Shown: one piece after another, positions 55,098 to 63,251 of the stretch | Position numbering within the stretch: the first letter of the stretch is position 1 | How the letters are laid out: every line of letters starts with the position of its first letter | Assembly: GCF_044597725.1 (NCBI RefSeq) | Contig: NZ_CP139003.1 | Coordinates: forward strand, 3,224,001 to 3,288,000 | Reading direction: 5' to 3' | Length of the DNA stretch: 64,000 nt | From: Bermanella sp044597725 | GTDB taxonomy: Bacteria; Pseudomonadota; Gammaproteobacteria; Pseudomonadales; Oceanobacteraceae | The notes under the pieces: generated by a model | The model's database searches: none | What the model was told of the DNA's origin: nothing | The model's input: the letters and a program-made list of their open reading frames with translations, nothing else | Program-made: the position numbers and the translations under genes

Positions 55098-55221
55098 TGT
55101 AATTACTCCTATGTAAGCAGATTGAACAACGGTAATGAATGTTTTATCACATCAAACATAGCAGTCTTTACAAGTAAAGAGTTGAGCTAGGTCAAGTTAT
55201 GCCGCTACTCGTGCGCATCGC

Positions 55222-55575
55222 TTACTCTTCTAAAATCATTTCAAACCCACCATAAATCAAACGCTTTCCATCAAATGGCATAGGGTTTTGATCGGGCTGT
55301 AAGCGCGGATCTTCCATTACTTTTTGCATCCCTTCATCTCTTACTTGCTTAGATGGCCATGTAATCCATGAAAACACCACGGTTTCATCTGGGCCACATT
55401 TAACCGCCATAGGAAATGACGTTACTTCGCCATCTGGTACGTCATCCCCCCATGTTTCCACCACCGTTAACGCACCATAATCTTTAAACACCACTGCAGC
55501 TTCTTTTGCATGTTTAAGATATTTTTCTTTATTATCAGTTGGTACTGCCGCTACAAAACCGTCTACGTAAGTCAT
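55222..55575 (-). CDS. DUF1428 family protein (YbaA-like)
   Basis: 117-residue ferredoxin-like-fold protein of the DUF1428/YbaA family: MTYVDGFVAAVPTDNKEKYLKHAKEAAVVFKDYGAL, ETWGDDVPDGEVTSFPMAV and MPFDGKRLIYGGFEMIL are family hallmarks. ATG 55575 is chosen because AGGAG lies just upstream and it matches the conserved MTYVDGFV; an in-frame codon at 55629 is not needed. Function unknown; related dimeric alpha-beta barrel proteins are small-molecule monooxygenases or stress proteins. Confidence 0.93.
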   Translation of the reverse strand: MTYVDGFVAAVPTDNKEKYLKHAKEAAVVFKDYGALTVVETWGDDVPDGEVTSFPMAVKCGPDETVVFSWITWPSKQVRDEGMQKVMEDPRLQPDQNPMPFDGKRLIYGGFEMILEE

Positions 55576-55674
55576 ACACCTTCTCCTGAATAGGTTATCG
55601 TTGGTGTTAAGTCTTACGTTATAGCCCACAATTCATCATTCTGCATAGAACCGATTACACTATTATTTAGCGTA

Positions 55675-57147
55675 CTAAGCAGCTTCTTGATCTTGCTTAC
55701 TGTTAGCGTTTTTTGCTGGTGCCATTGCTGCTGGGTCTTTCTTAAATAACGCCATAACCGATTTACCTTGTTTAAGCCCAAGCATACACATCGTACTCAT
55801 CACTCCACCCATTAAAGCTCCACCTACGCCCGCGGTTAACGCATCGGCCCCCGTTAGGTATAGGTTTTTTATAGGCATTTGCGGGTGCAAACAACTTTGC
55901 TTAAACCGCTCTACAAAATGATCAAGCCCGTAAATCTCACCTTTCGCATTTAACTGATAAAACTGAGTTGATAAAGGTGTAGAAAATTCATAATAATCCA
56001 GAGCTTCACGCAGCTGAGGCAAACGAGAAAAAAGAACTTCAAGTAATTGCTTTGAAAGCTGTTCTTTTTTCGCCTCATAGTTTTCGCCGCGCTGCTGCCA
56101 AGTTGTACCATTCCATTGTTCGTAATCTTGCATGTTGGCAATGGTGACAATCTCTACCGTGCTTTTACCTGGATACCGCTTCTCCCAATCGGGGTCTTTT
56201 GATGAAGGGAATGAAACATAAATTAATGGCAATGGCTGCGAGCTGTCTTGAACATAATTGGCTACGTTTTTATCGTGATCACCATTTGGGTAAATCCATA
56301 AATTAGTAGTGTTTAGACCCAGTTCTTTTGCCGTACCTTTAAAGCCAGCGTAAAGGCAATGGGTTGCTTTCGAATAATCAATGGCATCTGATTTCAACCA
56401 TTTATCAACATTATGACGTTTACGGCTGGTTGCTGGATATAAACGCTTAACCGTATTCATAAATCCTACATTACTAAATACAACGTCGGCTTTAATATCA
56501 TCCCCATTCACCATTTTTACGCCATAACAGGTGTTATCATCTACCAGAAGTTGATCTACCTCGGCATAGGTAAATACTTCACCGCCGCTTTTCTGAATAG
56601 TCGGAATAATACTGCGCGCAATTTCCGATGCACCCCCCACAGGGTAAGCACCACCTGCTAAATAATGTTTTGCAATTAAGGCATGCATCATAAACGCCGA
56701 CTCATTGGGCGTTTGGCCATAATCACCCCACTGGCCAGTTAATACACTAATAAGCTCTTGATTTTGGGTAATGCTTTCTAACACTTCTCGGGTGGTTTTA
56801 AAGAAAGCCTTATCAACCAATAATGGACGAACCTTGTTATAGAGTATTCCCATCCATTTAGGCATGGCCGAAGCTGCAAAGAACTTGGGAGTTTGATGAG
56901 ACATTTTTCGAATCAACGCCACATATGCTTCGATGTTGGCTCGCTCTTCAGGAAAGTGTTTGCTGAGTTCAGCAATAAAATTTTCACGTCCGGCAATAAA
57001 ATCAAATTCTTTACCCGCAATAATGATTTTATCGTGCACCGGGTCCATTGGGGCCCATTTTAAACGCCCTTCACTGATGGTATCGTAATGCTCGTCTGTC
57101 CGTCCCTTGCGATAGCGTTTGCCTGTTCTTACTTTGGTTTTAGCCAT
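55675..57147 (-). CDS. CrtI/retinol-saturase-like oxidoreductase lacking its FAD-binding N-terminus
   Basis: 490 residues from ATG 57147 (GGGGG upstream). Most of the protein matches the CrtI-like phytoene dehydrogenase / all-trans-retinol 13,14-reductase family: AGGAYPVGGASEIARSIIPTIQKSGGEV, CHCLYAGFKG-type strand, and the C-terminal LYLTGADALTAGVGGALMGG that contacts FAD. The N-terminal GxGxxG Rossmann motif, the ELEK and the following substrate-lid segment are missing: the reading passes directly from a basic leader (KTKVRTGKRYRKGRTDEHYDTI) into ISEGRLKWAPMDPVHDK. This looks like an in-frame deletion of roughly 70-100 codons, so FAD binding should be lost or borrowed. It may be an inactive allele; the reading frame remains open. 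Confidence 0.8.
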   Translation of the reverse strand: MAKTKVRTGKRYRKGRTDEHYDTISEGRLKWAPMDPVHDKIIIAGKEFDFIAGRENFIAELSKHFPEERANIEAYVALIRKMSHQTPKFFAASAMPKWMGILYNKVRPLLVDKAFFKTTREVLESITQNQELISVLTGQWGDYGQTPNESAFMMHALIAKHYLAGGAYPVGGASEIARSIIPTIQKSGGEVFTYAEVDQLLVDDNTCYGVKMVNGDDIKADVVFSNVGFMNTVKRLYPATSRKRHNVDKWLKSDAIDYSKATHCLYAGFKGTAKELGLNTTNLWIYPNGDHDKNVANYVQDSSQPLPLIYVSFPSSKDPDWEKRYPGKSTVEIVTIANMQDYEQWNGTTWQQRGENYEAKKEQLSKQLLEVLFSRLPQLREALDYYEFSTPLSTQFYQLNAKGEIYGLDHFVERFKQSCLHPQMPIKNLYLTGADALTAGVGGALMGGVMSTMCMLGLKQGKSVMALFKKDPAAMAPAKNANSKQDQEAA

Positions 57148-57173
57148 GATGCCCCCGTTTTTATTATACTTAT

Positions 57174-57392
57174 ATGCAAATACAACAAGAATTGACCGAA
57201 CACAAAGCCACTCATCAACGCATGCTAGAAACCTTTTTAGCCTTAGAGCAAGAGTACTTAGCATTAAGCCAAGCTAAGAAGAAACCATTTGAATTGCCTT
57301 ACCTCACTTTAAGGCGCGGTATTTTAGGGGAAAAAGCTTGGTTAGAATGGGCGCAAGAAGTGGAAGATTATTTAAACAAACCTATCATTTAA
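57174..57392 (+). CDS. Small coiled-coil hypothetical protein
   Basis: 72 residues, divergent from the oxidoreductase with only 26 bp between start codons. Heptad-like N-terminal helix (QQELTEHKATHQRMLETFLALEQEYLAL) followed by PFELPYLTLRRGILGEKAWLEWAQEVEDYL. Its composition is protein-like and it is not a shadow of a larger gene. No ribosome-binding site is visible before ATG 57174. I do not recognise a family. Confidence 0.55.
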   Translation: MQIQQELTEHKATHQRMLETFLALEQEYLALSQAKKKPFELPYLTLRRGILGEKAWLEWAQEVEDYLNKPII

Positions 57393-57520
57393 AAAAATGA
57401 AATAATAAGTGCAATATCAGTAAACCTATAATATGAATACGAAATAGGTTTTCATCATAATTGATTTAATTTACAATCCCGTTCTAATTTATGGATATTG
57501 TACTTTGATAAGGATTAATC

Positions 57521-58483
57521 ATGAATAGAGATGAATTTTTTATTTTTACTTTTGGCTCAATAGCTTTAATTGTTTGTATCGCGATTGTAATTGCTTACAT
57601 TATTCACGTTCATAGAATAAAAAAGCCTAAAGAAAAAATAAATCTATATTGCAAATCAAACGGATTTGAGATTCTAGAACTAAAAGGCAAACAGAGAGAG
57701 AACTCCACAAAGCATATTGATAACTACATAGATGATTTTGATATGCTTTTTAATAAGAACAATGATACGTTCAGATTAGAATCACAAGCAGTAAAGAATG
57801 AATTTTTTACCAGTACGACCATAAGCCTAGCTTATCGAATGATCACCAGAAGAAGGTCTGGCACACACCTCATTGAGAAATATATCGATATTGATTTTTC
57901 ATCTGGAGAATACCTTCCAAAAATAGCTTTCTTCAAAGGTTATTATACAGTACCAGGTTTCATTCAACATAAAACCACATCAGTCCCGATAAACGATTGT
58001 TTAGATTTTGTTGTCACCTCACTTAATCCCGAAATATTAGAGGAAACAGATAAATTAGAAATGATCGAAACATCAATCAAAAATGACTTTAGCCATAAAT
58101 ACAATTCAACTGACAAGCTAAGCGGCCGTGAAAAGGAACGTTACTTAAAAGACCTAGACACATATCTAGATAAATTAGAGCCCGTTCAAAAAAAGCATAG
58201 CAAAAAAATTAAAGAACTCATTCAAGATAATAATAAAAATGAGGAAAAGTTAAATTCGTTAGACCTTAACTTCAACGTTATGACTGATGATGAATCTATT
58301 CCTGAAATTTTGAGTAAATGGTTAAGCAATGGGGTATTGGAACTAATAGATTCATTAAAATTCGGAATGATTCAAATACACCCAAATCGAATTTTGGTCG
58401 TCAGCACTACAAATAAGAGTCAGTTTGACTTGGATAACGAAGTTGAAATTATTAAAGAAATTGTTTACCGAATAACTAAATAG
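57521..58483 (+). CDS. Membrane-anchored hypothetical protein, AT-rich
   Basis: 320 residues. One N-terminal transmembrane helix (FIFTFGSIALIVCIAIVIAYIIHV, about 5-28) then a basic stop-transfer segment; the remainder is a lysine- and asparagine-rich cytoplasmic domain with a probable coiled coil at about 205-245 (LDKLEPVQKKHSKKIKELIQDNNKNEEKLNSLD). AAGGA precedes ATG 57521. The gene is markedly more AT-rich than the flanking core genes, suggesting horizontal acquisition. No known family is recognised. The AT-rich 128-bp gap before it holds nothing identifiable. Confidence 0.75.
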   Translation: MNRDEFFIFTFGSIALIVCIAIVIAYIIHVHRIKKPKEKINLYCKSNGFEILELKGKQRENSTKHIDNYIDDFDMLFNKNNDTFRLESQAVKNEFFTSTTISLAYRMITRRRSGTHLIEKYIDIDFSSGEYLPKIAFFKGYYTVPGFIQHKTTSVPINDCLDFVVTSLNPEILEETDKLEMIETSIKNDFSHKYNSTDKLSGREKERYLKDLDTYLDKLEPVQKKHSKKIKELIQDNNKNEEKLNSLDLNFNVMTDDESIPEILSKWLSNGVLELIDSLKFGMIQIHPNRILVVSTTNKSQFDLDNEVEIIKEIVYRITK

Positions 58484-58484
58484 A

Positions 58485-58528
58485 AAAGCTCAAAAATAAG
58501 AACCTGTGCGAGCTTTATTTTAATTTTT
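58485..58528 (+). terminator. Terminator after the AT-rich hypothetical gene
   Basis: Stem AAAGCTC / GAGCTTT (58485-58491 with 58510-58516) followed by ATTTTAATTTTT, immediately after the stop codon; the pirin gene converges. Confidence 0.55.
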
Positions 58529-58574
58529 AGTATAAAGCAAAATCTAGCATTATTTGGAAAATAATAAGAGAGTA

Positions 58575-59267
58575 TTATCTTTCAACGCGTCGCTGAACTA
58601 ATACTTTGCAGTGACCATTAACGGTTAAATCGTCACCGTCGCACAAGGTTCCTCTAGGTAAACTGACTTGCTCTTGGTTTTCACTTACCCATGCTTCGCC
58701 TTCAAACACATACAAACGACTCTTGCCCTTTACTTCTAATGGGCTATCACCGGCGAGCACAGCGATATCGAGCTGTGTATCGCTGATAATCTGCGTCAAA
58801 GGATCATCACTTGCTCCTCCATAAATTCGCTGCAAACCCACTTCGGGTAAATCAATCAATTCATGCTGTTGCTGCTTAGCACTGTCGCTACTGGGTACAC
58901 ACCACAACTGCACCATACCGGATATTTCGCCTAGAGCATTTATTTCATTATGACTAAAACTTTGAGGACCACTGCATTGCACTAAAACTTGCCCAGGCTT
59001 AAAGCGCTCACCATCCCCCAGCGTACCCTGATGAAGAACTTCGCCCTTGGTAAAAATAGAGATAATATCCACATCTTGGTGGTGATGACGCCCCGTACTG
59101 CCATTGGGCGTAAAATAAGCATGTGCTAAATAAACACATGCACCAAAGCCATCACGAACTTCATCGACAAGAGAATGACCAAAGTGACGACGATCTCGTA
59201 CTAACACCTGCTCGCGAATGCCCGCAAAGCCAGTTATGTCGATGGAAGAATAGTTAAGTGTGCGCAT
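58575..59267 (-). CDS. Pirin family bicupin protein
   Basis: 230-residue bicupin. N-terminal cupin (about 45-130): YLAHAYFTPNGSTGRHHHQDVDIISIFTKGEVLHQGTLGDGERFKPGQVLVQCSGPQSFSHNE, with the histidine cluster RHHHQD and later H of GEVLHQG as metal ligands, matching the pirin HPHxxxE-type site with Asp in the last position. The C-terminal cupin lacks ligands, as usual. Related bacterial proteins (YhhW) have quercetinase activity; the physiological role is unknown. Monocistronic, between the AT-rich gene and the type I restriction relics. Confidence 0.9.
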   Translation of the reverse strand: MRTLNYSSIDITGFAGIREQVLVRDRRHFGHSLVDEVRDGFGACVYLAHAYFTPNGSTGRHHHQDVDIISIFTKGEVLHQGTLGDGERFKPGQVLVQCSGPQSFSHNEINALGEISGMVQLWCVPSSDSAKQQQHELIDLPEVGLQRIYGGASDDPLTQIISDTQLDIAVLAGDSPLEVKGKSRLYVFEGEAWVSENQEQVSLPRGTLCDGDDLTVNGHCKVLVQRRVER

Positions 59268-59358
59268 GGTTTGTGTATCCTAATGCTGCCTAGCTAATTA
59301 TGCGAAGATAATCGCAGCAGCATGTAATCGTTAAGCAGATTGAGGCCATTTTTACCGC

Positions 59359-59547
59359 TTAGTTCATCCAGCAACAGCCTTCGGGTAGCGGGTGTTTTTT
59401 TAACAGGCCCGCTTCGGTGTTTTCGAGCACCATTTTTATGAACAGCAGTAGCACGAGTTCGGTCACGTAGTCGCTATAGTTGATGCCGTCATCACATAAT
59501 ACGTCACACGGGTTCCAGAGTTTCTTTACGATGTTGTTATTTGTCAA
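59359..59547 (-). pseudogene. hsdM: Type I restriction-modification methylase HsdM, N-terminal remnant
   Basis: Only 62 codons remain: MTNNNIVKKLWNPCDVLCDDGINYSDYVTELVLLLFIKMVLENTEAGLLKKHPLPEGC matches the N-terminal helical domain of HsdM (N6-adenine methyltransferase subunit), which normally exceeds 480 residues. The frame then stops (CCWMN) and no methyltransferase motifs (DPxxGTxGF, NPPF) follow; downstream lies the pirin gene. Substitutions at usually conserved positions (CDVLCDD for CDVLRDD, CCW for CRW) support decay. It sits 19 bp downstream of fic, an association common in type I loci. Confidence 0.85.
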
Positions 59548-59566
59548 GGTGGCTCGATATCAATGC

Positions 59567-60688
59567 TTATAGTGATGAATAAGGTTCGACCTGGTTGCTA
59601 TCTTGCGTAAACAGGTTCATTAGTTTGGGATGTACAAATAGCTTTTCTTTACCCACTGTTTGTTCATCTAATACGCCGATTTCACACAGTCTTTTCAAAT
59701 AGATTGAGGCGGTTTGGCGCTTGCAAATGCCCCTATCAACCAAGTTATGAATGCGGCAATAGGGCTGTTCAAAAATCAGCTGTACTAATTCATAGCTGTA
59801 AATTTTGGGTAGCTGCTGCTTAACATACTCGTTGGTGTTGTCGATTAGCAGCCTAACCGCTGCAATTTTTTCGGTTGTCCATTTGGATGTTTGTGCTACG
59901 GCTTGGAGCATGTATAAAAGCCATTCTTGCCAGTTTTGATCTAGGGTCACGCTGTTTAATAAACGGTAATACTCCACTTTATTTTCTAAAATAAAACGGC
60001 TCAGATACAAAATAGGCAAGGTTAATAGCCCTTCATAAATCAGGTAGAGCATATTCAATACCCTGCCCGTTCGGCCGTTGCCATCAGTAAAGGGGTGAAT
60101 AGCTTCAAACTGATAATGCGCCACAGCCATTTTAACAAGAGGGTCTAGGTCGTCATCTGCATGTAAAAAAGCTTCCCAATTTGCTAGCAAATCTCGAATC
60201 ACTGTCTCGCCTACCGGTGGTGTATAAATGACCGCCTTGGTCGCTTGGCTGGCGATGACCGTGCCCGGTACTTTACGTATATCCATTTGCGTATCTTTGA
60301 TCTGCGAGCAAATACTCACGGCGGTATTGGTACACAAAGGACGTTCGTTAAGCTGCATAAAGCCTTGATAAAGCGCGGTGCGATAACGCAACGCCTCTTT
60401 TGTGGCCATGTCGGCTGCGCCGTCATCTTCGGCAAATTGAAACAAGCTATCACTGGTGGTAACAATGTTTTCAATCTCAGAGCTGTCCTTGGCTTCAAGC
60501 AGTGGTAGTAAATTGATCAATAGCGCTTGATTGGGCAGTAATTCACCTGCTTGTTTTAGTTCTGCTAAGGCTGCACGTGCAGTAATACAGGCCTTTAATA
60601 CAGGCGCAGTTTCTAACTCTAATTGCGGAGGAAGCAAGGGCATTTCATTGAAAGGCTGGTCTGGCTGCCAAGATCCATGCATTGTCAT
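59567..60688 (-). CDS. Fic family protein with class II inhibitory motif and winged-helix tail
   Basis: 373 residues. The Fic core has an intact catalytic loop HPFTDGNGRTGR (H198), so AMP transfer to a target is possible. An N-terminal inhibitory helix motif S69-SEI-E73-N74 fits the class II pattern (S/T)xxxE(G/N), implying auto-inhibition. The C-terminal region (about 305-365: YELVQLIFEQPYCRIHNLVDRGICKRQTASIYLKRLCEIGVL) is a winged helix, as in the COG3177 Fic-DNA-binding class; it could bind the phased palindromes just upstream of the gene. Next to hsdM and hsdR relics; Fic genes often sit in type I restriction loci. Confidence 0.93.
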   Translation of the reverse strand: MTMHGSWQPDQPFNEMPLLPPQLELETAPVLKACITARAALAELKQAGELLPNQALLINLLPLLEAKDSSEIENIVTTSDSLFQFAEDDGAADMATKEALRYRTALYQGFMQLNERPLCTNTAVSICSQIKDTQMDIRKVPGTVIASQATKAVIYTPPVGETVIRDLLANWEAFLHADDDLDPLVKMAVAHYQFEAIHPFTDGNGRTGRVLNMLYLIYEGLLTLPILYLSRFILENKVEYYRLLNSVTLDQNWQEWLLYMLQAVAQTSKWTTEKIAAVRLLIDNTNEYVKQQLPKIYSYELVQLIFEQPYCRIHNLVDRGICKRQTASIYLKRLCEIGVLDEQTVGKEKLFVHPKLMNLFTQDSNQVEPYSSL

Positions 60689-60708
60689 GTTTAAATTATC
60701 TAATTATT

Positions 60709-60800
60709 TCGACATATCAACAGTGTATGTCGATGATCTCGACATATCAACTTTATGTGTCGAAAAAACAAGGAAAAATCGACATATAAATAGAATATGT
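60709..60800 (-). promoter_or_regulatory. Phased palindromic operator array upstream of fic
   Basis: Three copies of TCGACATA, at 60709, 60739 and 60779 (steps of 30 and 40 bp, about three and four helical turns). Each starts a dyad: the first is perfect (TATGTCGA at 60726-60733, 9-bp spacer), the second ends in TGTCGA at 60758-60763, the third is degenerate. The array begins 21 bp upstream of the fic start. Confidence 0.6.
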
Positions 60801-61000
60801 ATAGAAGATCGTAATTTATATACATATCCAGCAAACGACTGGCGTAAAAAAACCCGCATCAATTTGAGCGTAATTGCGAGCAATCATAGGCTTGGCGGGT
60901 GTGTTGAAAAGCGCTTTAACCACTTATTCTGTTTATTACAAGCTCACTTTTGAGACAGACCTATAATTTACAGAAAACCCCCTATATTTTAACTTCGACC

Positions 61001-61638
61001 CTAACTTGAAATATTTTCGGTACTCAACTGTAACTGACCAAACCTATCTAAAAACATATGATTGATAGACTGGGAAAGCATCATCAAGGATACGACCGAT
61101 GAATCTGGGACGTCATACCTAGACTTAAATAGAGAGGTAAATATATTGCCAGGAAGAACGTCTCCATTTGTTTCAGCATCATACATGAAAATGGATTCAT
61201 TCATTACTTCTAGCTCTTGCAGAGTAAAGTCAGGTACTTCCCGAGTTAAAACTCCAGGCAATGCGTTTAAAACTGCGTTAAATTCAGGGGATTTTCTTTT
61301 CAAACCTAATCCTGCTAACCACATGAATACATGTATTGCTATCTTTTGACATCGAAACCAACGTTGATCATTCTCGACATAAAGACTTAGGTCCTCATAG
61401 CTTGATGTGAAAATTTGATATTGAATGGAGATATTTTTTCTATTTCAGAACAGATTAAACCAGCTAGATCTGAAGGCAATAAAGACACTTCTCTCCCTTG
61501 CATATTCATATTAATTAAATACTGACCGCTGTCGTCTTCTTTACTGATATCTGAAGATTCGGAATCACCACCACCGATAACCCCAACAACATAAAGCGCC
61601 ACACATATACCAACAACAATCAATATTGTTTCAATCAT
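61001..61638 (-). pseudogene. Frameshifted membrane-anchored protein of unknown function
   Basis: Two reading frames together make one protein of about 212 residues. The first (from ATG 61638) has an N-terminal transmembrane helix ETILIVVGICVALYVVGVIGG and an acidic linker, reads through SEIEKISPFNIKF and stops at 61387. The second frame is open from upstream of about 61440 through to 61001 (TSSYEDLSLYVENDQRWFRCQKIAIHVFMWLAGLGLKRK...). The frames join at the A-run 61410-61413 by a one-base shift. Either a real frameshift mutation or a sequencing indel. I do not recognise a domain. Confidence 0.6.
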
Positions 61639-61659
61639 AACTCCACCCTAAATAAGCAG

Positions 61660-61856
61660 TTAAACAGCATCCCAAAGGTGCTCCCTAAAGTCTTCAAGCA
61701 TAGCCTCAAACTTGTTATTGAGCACGGTATTCAAGCACTAACACCACCATTGTCGTCCAAGCGACGGGGCACGAAACCTTGATCCATCACCTCATTTAGC
61801 AACTATTTAGCTAGGCGGTCTAGCCACTTCTTTTGTGCTTTTGTGCTTTTGTGCAT
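61660..61856 (-). pseudogene. hsdR: Type I restriction enzyme HsdR, C-terminal remnant
   Basis: Minus-strand frames encode HKSTKAQKKWLDRLAK, an in-frame TAG, LLNEVMDQGFVPRRLDDNGGVSA, a stop, and after a one-base shift LNTVLNNKFEAMLEDFREHLWDAV ending at 61660. Read together these resemble the extreme C-terminus of HsdR (EcoEI_R_C region: xxKWLDRLxxxL...GGxxxLNxxFxxxxExxLxxLxxxLW). The stop and frameshift show decay. With the hsdM fragment at 59359-59547 this marks a degraded type I locus. Confidence 0.55.
61830..61853. repeat. Three-copy 8-bp tandem repeat
   Basis: Unit CTTTTGTG repeated three times in tandem, within the HsdR remnant, where it encodes the repeated Lys/Ser/Thr/Gln stretch. Probably replication slippage in a dead gene. 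Confidence 0.8.
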
Positions 61857-62030
61857 GAATGTAATTGGTGAACACCTTTCATAGAATGCTGCATTGCGAA
61901 TGTGCAGCGTACCCAGTACTTTTGTCTAGTATTTATACATGAGGCGCACCATTTTGGCCATGGCCATTTTCTATCAAAAACTATACTCAATCGGCCAATT
62001 TACTTGCCAAAACAACAATATAAGTCCAAA

Positions 62031-62050
62031 ATCAACAAAATTTCGTTGAT
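62031..62050. promoter_or_regulatory. Near-perfect 20-bp palindrome upstream of the ATPase gene
   Basis: ATCAAC at 62031-62036 and GTTGAT at 62045-62050 flank AAAATTTC; only one base pair of the 20-bp dyad fails to match. It ends 11 bp before the start codon at 62062, a position for transcriptional or translational control. The region 61857-62030 otherwise shows only a 12-bp palindrome at 61955-61966. Confidence 0.45.
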
Positions 62051-62061
62051 AATGAAACAAT

Positions 62062-63246
62062 ATGATCAAAAATATCGTCTTCAGTAACTTTCATAGTTTT
62101 GCCAGTGAGACTCTGATTGATTTTGCACTAGGGCAAAAACCGACCCCATCAGGTTTCGACATCACTACAGAGCAAGGCCGCTTCAATAAAGCCATTGCCA
62201 TCGTGGGTGCCAACGGTTCGGGAAAAACACAACTCCTAAAGCCATTGGCTTTTTTAAGCTGGTTCGTTAGGGATTCATTCTTAAAAATGGATCCAGAACA
62301 CGATATTCCTTGCGCTCCACACAGACTGCAGGAGTCACAAAGCACTAAATTCGAGTTAGAATTCGCCATGGATAGCGTCGATTACCGCTATCAACTGGAA
62401 ATTACAGCAAAAGAGGTCATCTTCGAAGGTCTGTTTGAAAAAACCAGTAGCCAGTACAGTTACTTGTTTAAGCGAGAAAAAACAGAATCAGGTTATACCT
62501 TTAAGCAAAAAGGCTTCCCTCTTCCCAAGGCTCAAGCTGAGAGAATTAGAGGCAATGCTTCGATCATAGCAGCGGCTCATAACTACGATATTGCAGAAGC
62601 TAGAGCTTTTGTGGAGTTTTTTCATCGTGTTACTACCAATGTCCATAGTGGTGGGCGCAAGCACTTTCAGCATGGAGATATGCTACAAACCGCTGCTCGC
62701 CTACAAAAACACCCTGAATTACGCGAACGACTAAGCCAAGCAATGTGCCAATTTGATCTTGGGTTATCTGAGGTAGAAATCAGAGAAATCACTGGTAGGG
62801 ATGAAAATGGCAGAGAAGAAACCCTGTACCTACCATTTGGCAAGCATACTACCGACGAAGGAGAGTGTTTTGAGTTGGCGTTTTTTGAGGAATCCAGTGG
62901 AACACAATCCGCCTTTGTATTACTTGAGCCCATACTAGAAACACTTGATAAAGGTGGCATCGCCATCATTGATGAGCTGGATAACGACTTACACCCTCAC
63001 CTTATTCCTCATATACTGGAATGGTTTGAATACGAGCATACAAATCCTCAACAAGCACAACTGATCTTTACGTGCCACACACCAGAAGTATTAAACCTGT
63101 TGCAAAAACATCAAGTTTATTTAGTAGAAAAACACAACCAAGAGAGTGAAGCATGGCGCTTAGATGACATGGCAGGTCTTCGTGCCGATGATAATCTATA
63201 CGCAAAATACATGGCAGGCGCACTGGGTGCGACGCCTGAGTTGTAA
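62062..63246 (+). CDS. AAA_15-type ATPase (RloA/AbiEii-like)
   Basis: 394-residue SMC/ABC-like P-loop ATPase of the type found in abortive-infection systems. It begins MIKNIVFSNFHSFASETLIDF, the classic RecF/OLD-like first strand. Walker A is GANGSGKTQLLK (about 48-59); a signature-like ESSGTQSAFVLLEPI precedes Walker B GGIAIIDELDNDLHPHLIP, and the switch histidine is in LIFTCHTPEVLNL. No transmembrane or nuclease domain. It is followed 5 bp later by a TOPRIM RloB-like gene; ATPase + TOPRIM pairs are recurrent phage-defence modules (RloAB, AriAB/PARIS-like). Exact subfamily not certain. Confidence 0.9.
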   Translation: MIKNIVFSNFHSFASETLIDFALGQKPTPSGFDITTEQGRFNKAIAIVGANGSGKTQLLKPLAFLSWFVRDSFLKMDPEHDIPCAPHRLQESQSTKFELEFAMDSVDYRYQLEITAKEVIFEGLFEKTSSQYSYLFKREKTESGYTFKQKGFPLPKAQAERIRGNASIIAAAHNYDIAEARAFVEFFHRVTTNVHSGGRKHFQHGDMLQTAARLQKHPELRERLSQAMCQFDLGLSEVEIREITGRDENGREETLYLPFGKHTTDEGECFELAFFEESSGTQSAFVLLEPILETLDKGGIAIIDELDNDLHPHLIPHILEWFEYEHTNPQQAQLIFTCHTPEVLNLLQKHQVYLVEKHNQESEAWRLDDMAGLRADDNLYAKYMAGALGATPEL

Positions 63247-63251
63247 CGCTT

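Noticed and set aside
57148..57264. In-frame N-terminal extension of the CrtI-like oxidoreductase that might supply the missing FAD motif
   Set aside because: It encodes no GxGxxG motif, is antisense to the small plus-strand gene, and ATG 57147 has the better ribosome-binding site.
59359..59547. Independent 62-residue protein
   Set aside because: The sequence is the beginning of HsdM and stops before any catalytic motif, so a truncated pseudogene is the simpler reading.
60709..60800. CRISPR-like repeats
   Set aside because: The repeated unit is only 8 bp, forms dyads, is spaced by 30 and 40 bp, and no cas gene is near; an operator array fits better.
61955..61966. 12-bp palindrome TGGCCATGGCCA upstream of the ATPase gene
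   Set aside because: Short, GC-rich and isolated; likely chance, and the 20-bp dyad nearer the start is a better operator candidate.
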